Source: Micropterix aruncella (lineage: Eukaryota; Arthropoda; Insecta; Lepidoptera; Micropterigidae). From it: a stretch of DNA of 64,000 nt. The notes under the pieces were generated by a model that saw only the letters and a list, made by a program, of their open reading frames with translations, was not told the origin of the DNA and ran no database searches. The position numbers and the translations under genes were made by a program. Of this stretch, positions 33,070 to 44,800 are shown piece after piece; within the stretch, counting starts at the first letter, position 1; each line of letters opens with the position of its first letter. The DNA lies in contig OX155979.1 of the NCBI GenBank assembly GCA_944548615.1, positions 15,033,597 to 15,097,596 on the forward strand. The letters run 5' to 3'.

Positions 33070-34110
33070 CCCGTCGGCTGGTAAGTCCGCTCTACACTTA
33101 GTGCGCGAATCGCGCGCGACTTCGCGGCGCGAACTCACCGCGAACTCGCGATGAGCGAAACAAAGCTCCACACTCGCAATGGTTCGAGGCAGTTTCACAT
33201 TGTAGTTAGCGCGTTTGAACCCTTCAGGCCTCGGCCCCTCAGTCGATTGACAAGTTGATGTCCCAAAAAATTTTAGTAAAAATTAGTAAAAAAAATGAAT
33301 TATGACTGTCTCACCAAAACATTAATTATTGCTAAATCACTGTACCCATAATTAAAATAAAAACATATTAACATAATAAAATAAAACAAATTAAATTAAA
33401 ATTAAATTAAAACGGGACCGTTACGCTAAATCGTGTTGTGGCCGATATCGGCCAATCGGGGCTCTAGGGGTGAAGGAGATGGACGTCAAATTAGCTTCAA
33501 CTGCGTCCCTCGTGTTGTGCGCAATAGCACACTATAATTTTGAAATATTAAAAGTAAATACAAAATTATATCATATATTCATTATTTCATATTCAAACCA
33601 ACTGAGCTTTTTTCAAGTAGGATTTTCTAATTTACTTTTGTAATTTCTGGAGCTAGATAGCAGGGGATTCCCTTTTTTCAAAATGTCTACATGTTTTTTC
33701 ATCGTGGCGTTAATAACGCGTCGCGATTTTAATATTTTTTCATATAATTTTTACGATTTACATCCCAAAAAACGTATTCGGTTAAGTAGTATTCAAGAAA
33801 TTGCAGCTAAAATTGTTTCATCCAGTTTACGGTAATTTTGTAGGAAATCTCAGGAACATATTAATTAAGAACAGACACGACTACACACCGACGCTGCCGA
33901 CAGTCAACTGAGCGGTGGAGACTATGCGCGTTCGCACTAAGTTCGCGGTTTGCGGTCCCTTTGTGGCGGGACAGAAAACCGACAAAAATCGGGGAACAGG
34001 GCGCGAAGCCGCGAAGAATATGCGAAACGGCCTCCACACTGCGCGTTCGCGCACCTTCGCGGCTTCGCGCGCGATTCGCGGACTAAGTGTAGAGCGGCCA
34101 GTAGACCTGA
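33070..34110. mobile_element. Inverted-repeat element, ~1.04 kb
   Basis: CCGCTCTACACTTAGT near 33078 pairs with ACTAAGTGTAGAGCGG near 34085; both continue with CGCGAATCGCGCGCGA. An older TTAA-type MITE remnant (33218-33476, related to 36906-37175) lies inside. No transposase. Confidence 0.6.
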
Positions 34111-34279
34111 AAACCTTATGTAGAGAAGAGGGTTGTTAATTGTTGCACTTAGTTGTTATAATTATGGTGATCTTCGACCAGGTTTCGCGGGCAATGTTAA
34201 TCAGGAGGTTTCGACTGGAGATTAGAACATAGATTTTGGCACTATTTAGCACTATTAGCGCACTATTTATGGTACGCTC

Positions 34280-34690
34280 GGGTCCCATCAAACTTGCAGA
34301 AGGCAAATTTGCAGACGGCAATCGTGCAGACGGCATTCTTGCAGGCGGCAGTTTTGCAGAAGGCAATCTTGCAGAAGGCAGTTTTGCAAATGTCAAAATG
34401 ACCTAACCAAACCTAACAGAAAAACTTAAAACATTTTTTTTAATGTTTAGTTTGATGTATAAAAGTCATCCACTACAAGGATGCCGGTAATTAATGTCAC
34501 TTCGATTTTAGGGAAAGAAAAACCTAACCTAACCTAACCTAACAGAAAAACTTAAAAACTGTACTGAAGGTTGCCGCCTGCAAGGTTGCCGCCTGCAAGG
34601 TTGCCTCCTGCAAATCTGCCCTCAACAAATTTGGAACTGTCAAAAGTGACATTTGTGCAAAATTGCCGCATGCAAAACTGGCGCCCCCCG
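34280..34690. repeat. Minisatellites in inverted arrangement around CCTAA repeats
   Basis: Left block 34286-34390: a ~14-15-base unit close to TTGCAGAAGGCAA. Right block 34568-34675: its reverse complement (TTGCCGCCTGCAAGG). Between them lie two AACCTAACAGAAAAACTTAAA copies and four CCTAA units near 34530. The frames across it are repeat artefacts. Confidence 0.75.
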
Positions 34691-34739
34691 TACGCTCGCG
34701 AAAGTCCGTATTTTTTCTTCACTGGCAACTCCTCATTTG

Positions 34740-34954
34740 TCTGTCAAAAAGTGTCAGTTCGCGGACGGTCGGCGTTCGCGTATTTTCTCTTATTTTAATC
34801 GTTTCAAAACGAAATTTTGTGTTTTTCTACATAAAAAGGCGGCAATAGATTTCTCCTTCCAAGGAAACATGCTTTAGAGGCTTTCTGCTGGCATTTTGAA
34901 AGCGCCACAGTCGGTTTTACCCACGTCGTATTCTAGCTGGGAAACTGTTGAAAG
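34740..34954 (+). promoter_or_regulatory. Candidate promoter / untranslated first exon of LSM12
   Basis: Starts at a CTGTCAAAAAGTGTCAG motif and ends in a good donor (GAAAG|GTGAGG, exon end 34954). The only in-exon ATG opens a three-codon frame. LSM12 coding exon 1 has an acceptor two bases before its ATG (38593/38594), so an untranslated exon upstream is expected. This is the best candidate on the right strand. Confidence 0.35.
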
Positions 34955-35348
34955 GTGAGGCTTTTTAGTGTATTCGTAACTTTAACGTTGATTTGCGATG
35001 CGGATTTCTAGTGTGGTTGTATTCAAACAATGCGGATTATCCGAAGTATTAGTATTTTGGTTGATTTCTAACGTTGTGTGCTGAAGATTACACTTTTAGG
35101 TTATGTAGTGCTATTTCTTACTCTTATTAGATTTACGAGCGGGCAGCATAATTGTGGAATTAATGTAGTTTATTAAACTCGTCGGAATACATTATGCACT
35201 ATTGGAACCTTTCGCAAAAATCAATAAAAAAGCAAACACTACTAGATTCGATCATTGTAGAGCTAATAGTGCTAAAGCCAAATCAAAAAACAAAATCAAA
35301 TTTACATACAAAAAAATGTTTTTACTCACTTTATAAGATTGTTTTTTT

Positions 35349-36671
35349 TAACCCCTCTCGCGAAGTAAAAATTCAGCTATCACTTTTGCGCGCGACATAT
35401 TCGCGCGAAAAATCGACACGAGTCGACGACCTTGATACAAACGACCATAACTTGTAAACCACTACACCGATTATAAAAAGAATAACTGTAAAATGACCAC
35501 ATTGAAATTTGAAATATAAAACATTATAACTTTATCTCGTAAAACAATTAAGATAATAATGAATAAATATTACAAAATTGGCGAACTGAAAAAACTCGCC
35601 TATAAAATCATTTAGATTTTTTTTGACTTATTTGCATACAAAAATATTTATTTATTCAGCCAAGAAAAATTTTATGTATTCTCGTAAAAAAAAAAATTTT
35701 TAATTTTTAATTTGTGACTACTGATGGTATTTTTTTATATGAAATTCTTTCAAAATAACTTTATTACTACATCACACTTCTTAGAAATCACACCAGAACT
35801 TTGAGCTTTGTCTGATATTACAGAAAAATCTAAAGTTTTGAGAGTTTGCGTCCAAAACTTAATAATAAACTTTGAATGCTCATAATATAAAATTCGTTAG
35901 ATTTTTTCAATTATATTGTCTCATTATAAACTTATTATATGTCTAATAACTAATTACTATACTCCAAAGAGTAACATTTCATCGAAAAACTATGGAAAAT
36001 CGCAGTTTATTCTCTCATAGTAATTATCAAAACAAGTTTCTTTGCGCGATTCATATTACAAAACAAGATATAATGTTCAAAATACGCCTAATTATGTGAT
36101 AACTTAGGATGTAAATGAAGCAATACTTATTTTGTTAGTAAATTAAAGTGACATTACGTCATATTTCGCAATATATCGGGATATTTCATAAACATTACAA
36201 AATAATAACAACCATTTTTTCGCGAGCCGTTTGTTGTCGCCGAAGTGTTTTCTTTAAAAATTCGTGAAAAACAGCAAATGGACTATCTCAAATGACTAAT
36301 ACTCATTCAGAAACTACTTAAAATGCAAATTACTCACTGTTCTCCAGTAACAAACACTCAAACACTGCACACACACACTTTATCACCAATTTCGCGGAGC
36401 CGTACGCGGCCGTGCGATTTGCCGACGGACACTGGGCGTTTGACGTCTATGCTCACTTTTTAAATCGTTGTTCGATATTGCCACACGGAAATCTTGAATT
36501 AAAGATATTTTGGCCATATCGTTGCGCCCTCAGAAAGCATATAGTACGACGTTTCGAATCGTAAATTGCATTTTTCGCAGCGGCGAGTGCTTGGTCCGGT
36601 AGCGGATGTTACGGAGTTTAGGCGGCCGACATTTATGTACCGTAGGGGATGTTACGTAGCGAGCGGGTTAA
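35349..36671 (+). mobile_element. TTAA-flanked non-autonomous element, copy 2
   Basis: TTAA at 35349-35352 and 36668-36671. Inside ends CCCCTCTCGCG and GCGAGCGGG form short imperfect TIRs. Inverted relative of 27742-29135 over most of its length. No transposase. Confidence 0.7.
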
Positions 36672-36905
36672 CTAACGGTATTATTGCAGTATGGAACCTC
36701 TTCTAGATTGTTGATTTTTAACGTCACCTGACTATATTCACCTCGCTGATTCCGAATCTGCAATAATTTTTATTCGGTCTCAATAAATAAGCGAGATATA
36801 GGCATTCAAAGAAGCGTCAAACCCATACGTTTCGGTAGGTTAAGTTAGTTTTTTTTTATAAATAATACATAAACACCTTTTTGGCGGTAGGCTAGATTAG
36901 TTTTT

Positions 36906-37175
36906 TTAACCCTTCAGGCCTCGGCCCCTCAGCCGATTGACAAGTTGCTGTCCCAAAAATTTTTAGTAAAAATTAGTAAAAAAATTGAATTACGACACTG
37001 TCTCACCAAAACATTAATTACTGCCAAACCACTGTACCCATAGTTAAAATGAAACATATTAACATAATAAAACATAATAAAATCAAACAAATTAACTTAA
37101 AATAAAATTAAAACGGGGCCGTCACGCTGAATCGAGTTGTGGCCGAAATCGGCCAATCGGGGCTTGAGGGGTTAA
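36906..37175. mobile_element. TTAA MITE, 270 bp
   Basis: TTAA at both ends (36906-36909, 37172-37175), inner ends CCCTTCAGGCC and GGCTTGAGGGG. A degraded relative lies at 33218-33476. The shared CCC start links it to the other TTAA elements of the window. Confidence 0.7.
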
Positions 37176-37599
37176 AACAATCCTAAAAACTGTGTTTTTT
37201 TATGTAAAAATATATTTTTTTTGTATGAACCTATATTTGTTTATTTTTTGTCTTGAAATTTTCCGCATCCGAAGCTTTTTTCTTCCATAATTAGCATTAC
37301 AAAGGTCGAATCTAGAAGTAATTCCTTATTTTTTAGATTTTTGAGAAAGTTTCCTATACTGCAACAATTGCAAACTATCAACCTACTTACCGCCGTATAA
37401 GTTTATATATTTGAGACGGAGCCATTTTTAAAATGGAATAGACATTACAAGTAAAATGTACCTAATAGTTATAAAACCAGTAATTTAGAAAAAATCAATA
37501 AAAATACAGATTGCCATCGAGCGGTTCGAATGATTGCTTTCAATGAGCTTACAATTAAATATCACAATAGTCACGTGAATAACCGATAGATGGCATTTT

Positions 37600-38080
37600 T
37601 TTTTATTATTTTTTTAGGGCTATTCTAAGGTCTTAATGAGCGTTGTAACACTGCGACCATTGCTGATCTATTGTATTTACCACCTGCTATAGTTCTGCGC
37701 TAAGCCTCGTGTCATTTAAGAACCGCAACAGGCTTTTGGCGGCAGATTGTTTTACCTCCTCAGGTTGTAGGTAATGACCACCCAAGTGCGTGTATCTTTT
37801 ACGCCTTAGCGGGCCACACTCGCACATGAGGTGCAGGGGAGTTTCCTCTGCCTCTTGGCAGAACCTGCACATTTTCGTGTCCCAGAGCTTGAGGTTGTAC
37901 ATATGTTTGTTCAGACCACAATGTCCCGTGAGCGCCCTCACCAGTATGCATAGATTGTTCCTATTTAGTGATAAGGCCTCACGGGCAGTCTTACGGTCGT
38001 AAGTCTTAATTAGTGCTTTGGAATGATTCAAACCTGGTGTGTTGTTTAAGTAGTTGACGGATTGTTCTAAACATATTTTT
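37600..38080 (-). pseudogene. I-like LINE C-terminus (CCHC) fragment
   Basis: An open minus-strand frame has LTGHCGLNKHM, then a zinc knuckle (CRFC, H, C: CRFCQEAEETPLHLMCEC), the C-terminal part of LINEs that carry RNase H. Related fragments are at 46879-47333, 55336-55785 and 58359-59246. Confidence 0.75.
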
Positions 38081-38485
38081 CGATAGTTGTTTTAAAAAAA
38101 GGTTCAATATGTGGTGGTAAATGTCTCAAATATTTCAAATATATCCGTTCAGAAATAACAGGGCAGCGCCAACTGTGACCCTGCTACGCTACTATTGTGT
38201 TATTGAACGCCAGTCAATACCGCCGAGTTCAATGACCTCGATCAATTAGCAAGGTCAAATAACACAGCTGATCGATTCTCAAACTGTTGTAAATCATTTG
38301 GAATAAAATGTAATTTTAAAATAATTTTATTATATTATTTGGTTTAACAATTTGTTGTCAAAAGTTGCTTATTTGCTCCTACTGATTCACCCATTTCAAG
38401 GATGTCACTATTTAAAAACCATGTATAAAGGTAAAAATATATTAACCTATTGATAAAGCCAGGGTTATATGACAAATATGGGTTG

Positions 38486-38560
38486 ATAGTAAAATGTCTC
38501 AATCGGGTCCTCTCTTTGTCTTCTTTGTTTGAAAGTAGTCAGTCCGAGTTACGTTACTAC
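38486..38560 (-). pseudogene. CR1-like LINE scrap upstream of the LSM12 start
   Basis: The minus strand encodes part of the QRRQRGPD(L)IET region seen in other copies. It ends about 35 bases before the LSM12 acceptor at 38594. Confidence 0.6.
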
Positions 38561-38596
38561 TACTTCTTTGATTCTACATCTGTAATTTTTTCAGAG

Positions 38597-38803
38597 ATGG
38601 CGGTCTCGGAATGCTTCAGCGTGGGAAGCGTGGTCTGGTGCCGCACGTGCCGCCAGCAGGACATCGAAGGGGAAGTCCTGGCATTTGATCCTCCATCCCG
38701 GATCCTCATCCTGAAGGCTGCCAGCTCGTCAGGAAACGGCCGGCTGCACGATGTTCATTTTCTGAACCTATCGCTCGTGTCTGATGTCAAAATTAAAAAA
38801 GAG
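38597..38803 (+). CDS. LSM12: LSM12, coding exon 1 (LSm domain)
   Basis: 69 codons from ATG (MAVSECFSVGSVVWCRTC...) to ...VSDVKIKKE. An acceptor-like TTTTTTCAG sits just before the ATG. The longer frame upstream is LINE-derived and is not part of the protein. Confidence 0.9.
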
Positions 38804-41800
38804 GTTATTATTACTATTATATTATACCACTAGCAGCACTCACGGGTCAACACCCATCCGACGGCCTCCACGCATGAAGTGAGAGCCTGGGTAGGACTCT
38901 GGCCTTATGGTTAGTTTCCCTAGGAATCAACCTTCTGGCGCTCCTGGACGGTCTGCGCTCCGGGCGGCATTAGCCAATCAATTGCGCACTCTGACTAACA
39001 GTCGGAGGAGTCGGACTGCTCTTGAAACGACCATCGGCTACCCGATCCTGTGTGAACCGCCGGGCAAAGGATGCCGTGGTCCGCGATAGATTCGGTATAC
39101 ACTGTTTCACCGCTTCGTAAGGGAGAGGACCGCACAAGCGACCTCGAACTCGTAACTAATCGAGAGATTGGAGTAATCTGGTCGCAATTGGAAGTAAGGT
39201 CGTGAGTGTAAGCCCGCTGGGTAACACTCCTGGCTATCTCGCGGTTAAGGCGTTGGCCTCTCACGGGCTTGTGGCGGAGCTCGACGGTGGACTGTTTTGT
39301 CCAACTCTTCTGTGCTCACTCCAGGGAGATAGAACGACTAATCGTTAAAACTTCCTGAGGTGACAGGCTCGCCCGTTGTAGTTGACAACTCTAGCACTAG
39401 CAGCGTGGTAGCGAATGGTTTCGTGCAGCTTGGGTCATAAGATCCATTTTGTTCTCGGATCGGCTCAACTCTTGATTCAGCTCCTATGCAGAAACCTCCT
39501 CGCGCGGAAGGCTACCCCGGACGTAAGACTTATATTTCTACTGCATATGTATGTATGTATTTGCATGCCAATTTCACTATATTACCGTTATTTGTGAGTG
39601 TCTTCTTGTCTTGTCTTGTCTTCTCATTTGTGAGTGTCTTACCTCTCTAACCATTTATGCAGTAAAAGGGAAATTATACACAGTAAAAGGGAAAAGTGTT
39701 TTGTTTTATACGCTTGAGACGATAAATTTACTTATTTTTATATGAATTCATAATTGTTGATAATATGACCAATAAACATGACCTAATGATTTAAATATTT
39801 TTTTAAATATAAAACACTACTTTTTATGACTTAAATATAAAAGTTAGACATATTCTGTCGCTGACCTTGCTAATCGTTTTGATAAATTAACTGAAAGACT
39901 TGACGCTCTAGAGAAGCAGAATATCGTAATACCTATACTGCAGAAAACCAACAAGGAATTGATAGAAAAGATATCACTTGTTCAATACAAAACGGACAAT
40001 TACGAACAGCAACAGAGGAAATGTGACCTAGAAATTCGAGGAATTCCCGATGAATACGAAAACCTACAGCTTCTTATGGAAAACATTGGGTCCCAAGTGA
40101 AATCCGACATTAAACCGGACGATATTTGTAATATTTTTCGGCCTACCTACAGAAAATCGGATACAAAACCCAGGGCCATCATTGTCAAATTTAACCAGGA
40201 AGCGAAGCGGAATATTCTACTCAAGGCCATTAAAGACCACAATAGACTCTGTAAAGATGTTAGCAAAAAATTGAATACGAAAGATTTAAGAATCTCCGGC
40301 AACATTTCACCTGTATATGTCTCAGAGCACCTTACGCAACGCACGAAGTATTTGTTAGGTCGCTCAAAATCATTCGCTCGAGAACATAAATTTAAATATG
40401 TGTGGATAAGCAATGGCAGGGTATTCATTCGAAAAAGCGATACCACAAAACCTGTTCTAATTAATAATGAAAATGTTTTTTTAGATCTGCATTTATAAGA
40501 ACAATAATTGCTGTCTTACTAATCCAAATATTAGGTTATATTTTATTTCAATATCTTTTTAATTCTTATATATGTTATATATGGGAAATATTGCTCTTAA
40601 TGCTCTTAATTTTTTTAACTATTTTCACTAAGGATTTATATTTTTCTGATTATTTACTAACTAGTTTAATGTTTTATTATTATTTAACCCCTCGCGGCCC
40701 GCGGTTTGAATTTTAATGTGTGCCTTACGGCCCGTAAGAAATTCGCGAGTCTCAAAAAAAAGATGGCGTTTCAGAAAAAAAACGATTACTCCGAAACTGT
40801 CACACCGATCGTCTAAAACAGACCTGTTTTATGTTCCTATTGAAATTTGCTATTAGATATTTGTAACGTCGTTATGTAAAGCAATAAAGATTATTCATAA
40901 TTATTAGTCAAAGTTGTACTAACATAATTAGCGGTCGGCCTCGCCTGGCCATTTCGGGCCGTCTGGGGTTCGACGGTAAATATCAATTCTGGACGTTTCG
41001 GGCCGTCTGGTACGCGAGGGGTTAACCAAAATAGTCGTACTCTCACAATTTCATTGTTTAATATTCTTCTACACAGAAATACAAAGTACAACAAGCTTCG
41101 CCACCCAGTCTCTCCTTCATTCTTCTCTTCCAGTCATTTTCTGAGCATAGATTTAGTAATTAGCACATACCCTTGTTATTTTAAATGCTGGATGATAATG
41201 TAGCGAATGTCATTGATGTCACTCAACACGAGTCTCATGTGTCATCGAATGTCGATACTTGCAGACGAGTATTAACAGGAGGCTCGGCCCTAAGGATGCT
41301 ATGCCTTAACATCAGAAGTTTGCAGAAGAATTTGGACCAACTGCTCGTTATGATGTATGATTTAAAAATTGAATTCGACATTCTGATTTTAACGGAAGCT
41401 TGGATAGGAAAACATTTTTCTCATATAGGTATACCAGGGTACAGTTTCTTTCATACTAAAAACAACCACCTTCAAAATGATGGAGTGGGTATTTATGTAA
41501 GTGCTAAATTCACAGACATTAATATTAACATTAACAATTACTGACTTAATATTAACAATTTCCTAAAGAGCCTAGATCGCTTACTAACACAGAATTCCAG
41601 CATCAAAAATTTAATCCTAACAGGGGACTTAAACATAGACATACATGGGAACAAAAGCAAACAGGCTAACGAATATCTAGAGCTCCTTTCGCTACATGGG
41701 CTCCACTGTCTAGTTGACACACCGACCCGAGAAGCCAATAACTCGAAAACATGTATAGACCATATCATGTGTAGATCGCCCAATCCGACAATCTCCTTAG

Positions 41801-44800
41801 TGTATCAAACTACAATCACTGACCATCACGTTCTTTTATTAAAAATGAACTATAATGCTGACTATCCAAAAAAAAAAGATACTGAAAATATTACAAAACA
41901 AACATATGACTATAAGAAAATACAGAAAGAAATATCTGACATAGACTGGTCGATTGTCTACAAGGAAAAGGATATTAATACTGCCACCGAATCACTATTA
42001 CAGCAAATCCAAAAGGTGATAAATACTAATTGTACGGTTAAACTTATTAAACTAAGACATAAAGAAAAAATATACAAACCATGGATTACGAAAGGGCTTA
42101 TCTTCTGCATACATAGAAGAGATAAACTCCACTCGTCATCTCGACGTAACCCTGATAACCTCGATTTGAAAAATCGGTCCAAGCAATATCGCAACTTGTG
42201 CAATAAATTAATCCATAATACCAAAGTTAGATACTACAAAAACGAATTAGAGAAAGTTAACGGAGATCCAAAAAAAACATGGAAAATTATTAACGAGATT
42301 GCTAATAGAATACCCGCCAAACATACAATTGACCAATTAATCGATGGAAATGAAACAATCAGTAGGGATACCGCACCGCAGAGACTTGCAGATTATATAA
42401 ATAAACATTTCACAAATGTTGGGCACAACTTAGCGCAAAAAATACAAAAAAGAATTACTCTCTCGAGACATTTGCCTCCGTCGATAGATTTTCCTGTGTC
42501 TCTTTTCCTGACTCCAACAACGCCATATGAAATTATGCAAACAATAGGATCCCTAAAATTAGACTCGGCTCCTGGTATTGACAATCTTAATTCAAGAATA
42601 TTCAAGCTTTCAAAAAGAGAACTAAGTTGTCCCATTTCTCATATTGTGAATTCTAGTTTTAAATCAGGCATTTTCCCCGACATACTTAAATGTGCAAAAG
42701 TCATCCCTATTTACAAAAACGGCGATAAATTAAACATTGGCAACTATAGACCCATATCCCTACTAAACACTCTATCTAAAATCATAGAGAAAGTGGTTAA
42801 AAAGCGTCTTTCGAAATACCTGCAAGAAAACAATATTCTATCAATAAATCAATTTGGATTTAGAGAGGGTATGGGCACTACTGATGCTATTGCAGAGGTA
42901 ACAAGTATAATTTATGATAATGTGGATAAGAGGAAAAAATGTTTAGCTATTTTCCTAGATCTAGCGAAGGCATTCGATACGGTTTCACACGTCAAACTGC
43001 TTCAGAGGTTAGGGAATGTGGGATTTAGGGGTATCACTCTGGACTGGTTTACAAGCTATTTGACAAATAGGAAACAAATTATTACCGTTAACAATACACA
43101 CAGTAAGCCAGAATACCTCCAGTATGGTGTCCCTCAAGGCACTGTTCTCGGGCCCATTTTATTTCTTATTTACATCAACAAACTCTCCAATCTAGTCGGC
43201 AAAACAATTTCCTTCGCCGATGATACGGTCGTTATTTTTGAGGGCTATAACTGGAATGAAACATTCTCCGTAGCCAATGAGGGTATTAATGAAGTACATG
43301 AATGGTTAGACAATTCTCTACTTAGCCTGAACATACATAAAACTAAGTACCTTACGTTCAGCAACAATAGTAAAGGCCAACCACATTTAAACCATAGACT
43401 GACCATTCATGACTGCGACAGAAATACTCAGCATTGCAACTGCACTACTCTAGAAAGAGCACAACAGGTACAATACCTGGGTATAACGATCGACAATAAG
43501 ATGCGTTGGCAACCACATATTGATAAGCTGGCGATGAAGGTGCGCAAACTCGCATGTATATTCAGGGAAATAAGAGATATTGTGGACCCGAGAACACTGA
43601 AAAACACCTACTATGCATTGTGTCAGTCAATACTATGCTATGGTATTATAGGATGGGGCGGTTGTACAAGGTCCACTCTACACCCTCTAGAAGTAGCGCA
43701 AAAATGTATTTTAAAAATAATCGCACGTAAACCATATCGATTTCCGTCAGACACTCTTTACATCCAGTCCGGGGTTTTGGATGTAAGACAGCTTTATGTT
43801 CGCATGGCCCTAATATATACTAAAAATAAAATGACACCTTATAATCAACGAATTGGAAAGACGAGAGCAACAAGAACTGGTGATATGTTGGTGCCAAGAT
43901 CTTACACAACATTTGGCCAGCGCCATTTCACGTTCATTTGCCCTAGAATGTATAACAATCTTCCCGATGCAATTAAAAGTAGTGAGAACACATCCACTTT
44001 TAAAAAATCTCTAACGGATTGGTTGTTGGAGGTGGGTAGGGACGGCTTAGGGAAGATGTTGACTGTTGTATTTTGAATGATAGTATTTAGTACTTAGTAT
44101 TTAGTTTTTCCATGATAATTTTAAATGACTATTATAGGTATGTGAGCATCATATCAATATGTAATTGATTTATATATTATTTTATATATGATTTGTATAT
44201 TATTTTAGTTTTTATTTTATTTATTTTGGTTTTATTATTATTTTCGTATAAATATATGTATGTGTATGTGTGCATACATGGATATATATTTTATCTATAG
44301 ATGTATATAAGTAACTATCCATATTTGTATATGCGTAAATATTTGTAGTTTTAAAAATAAGTACTAATTATAGATTAAGTTGACAGTGCACACTTAATAT
44401 CATCATTAAAAGTCTGCCTTAGAACAGGCCTAGGCCTAGTTAGGCGACTGTGTCAATCATAAAAATAATGTCGCATCAATTTCTTGCTAACATCTTAATC
44501 AAATATGACATTAACTTTTTACTAGATGTGTTACTACTAAATAAATAAATAAATAAATAAATTACCAAGCTCTACAACTTTTCTTTAGAACTTAATCATA
44601 TATCTCTCATCGTTAAGGCAGCATTAGTTAGAAACGTTTTCGTTCGACCGCTTATTCTCCGACTTTGACGTTCGACCGCAAATCCGACTACCACGAAAAA
44701 GTCTTTTTATTTTTCGGATTAATAATATAGCCTATGACACTCACAAATAACGGGGCTTTCAATTGGTAAAAGAATTTTCAAAATCGGTTCAATAGATCCA

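Larger units (their letters stand above)
39866..44561 (+). mobile_element. CR1-like LINE with two ORFs, nearly complete
   Basis: 5'-truncated ORF1 (39866-40498), a TTAA MITE in the spacer (40684-41025), ORF2 (41185-44076, one stop), a 3' UTR and an (AAAT)n tail to 44561. The empty site is visible on the other strand near 56725-56745; about 13 target bases were lost and no clear duplication was made. Confidence 0.8.

Noticed and set aside
34136..34396. 86-codon frame with an SAxLP repeat
   Set aside because: Produced by the 15-bp minisatellite; no start context, splice signal or family match.
39866..40498. Viral FP25K-like gene
   Set aside because: The similarity is a domain shared by LINE ORF1 proteins; it sits directly before a LINE ORF2 in one element.
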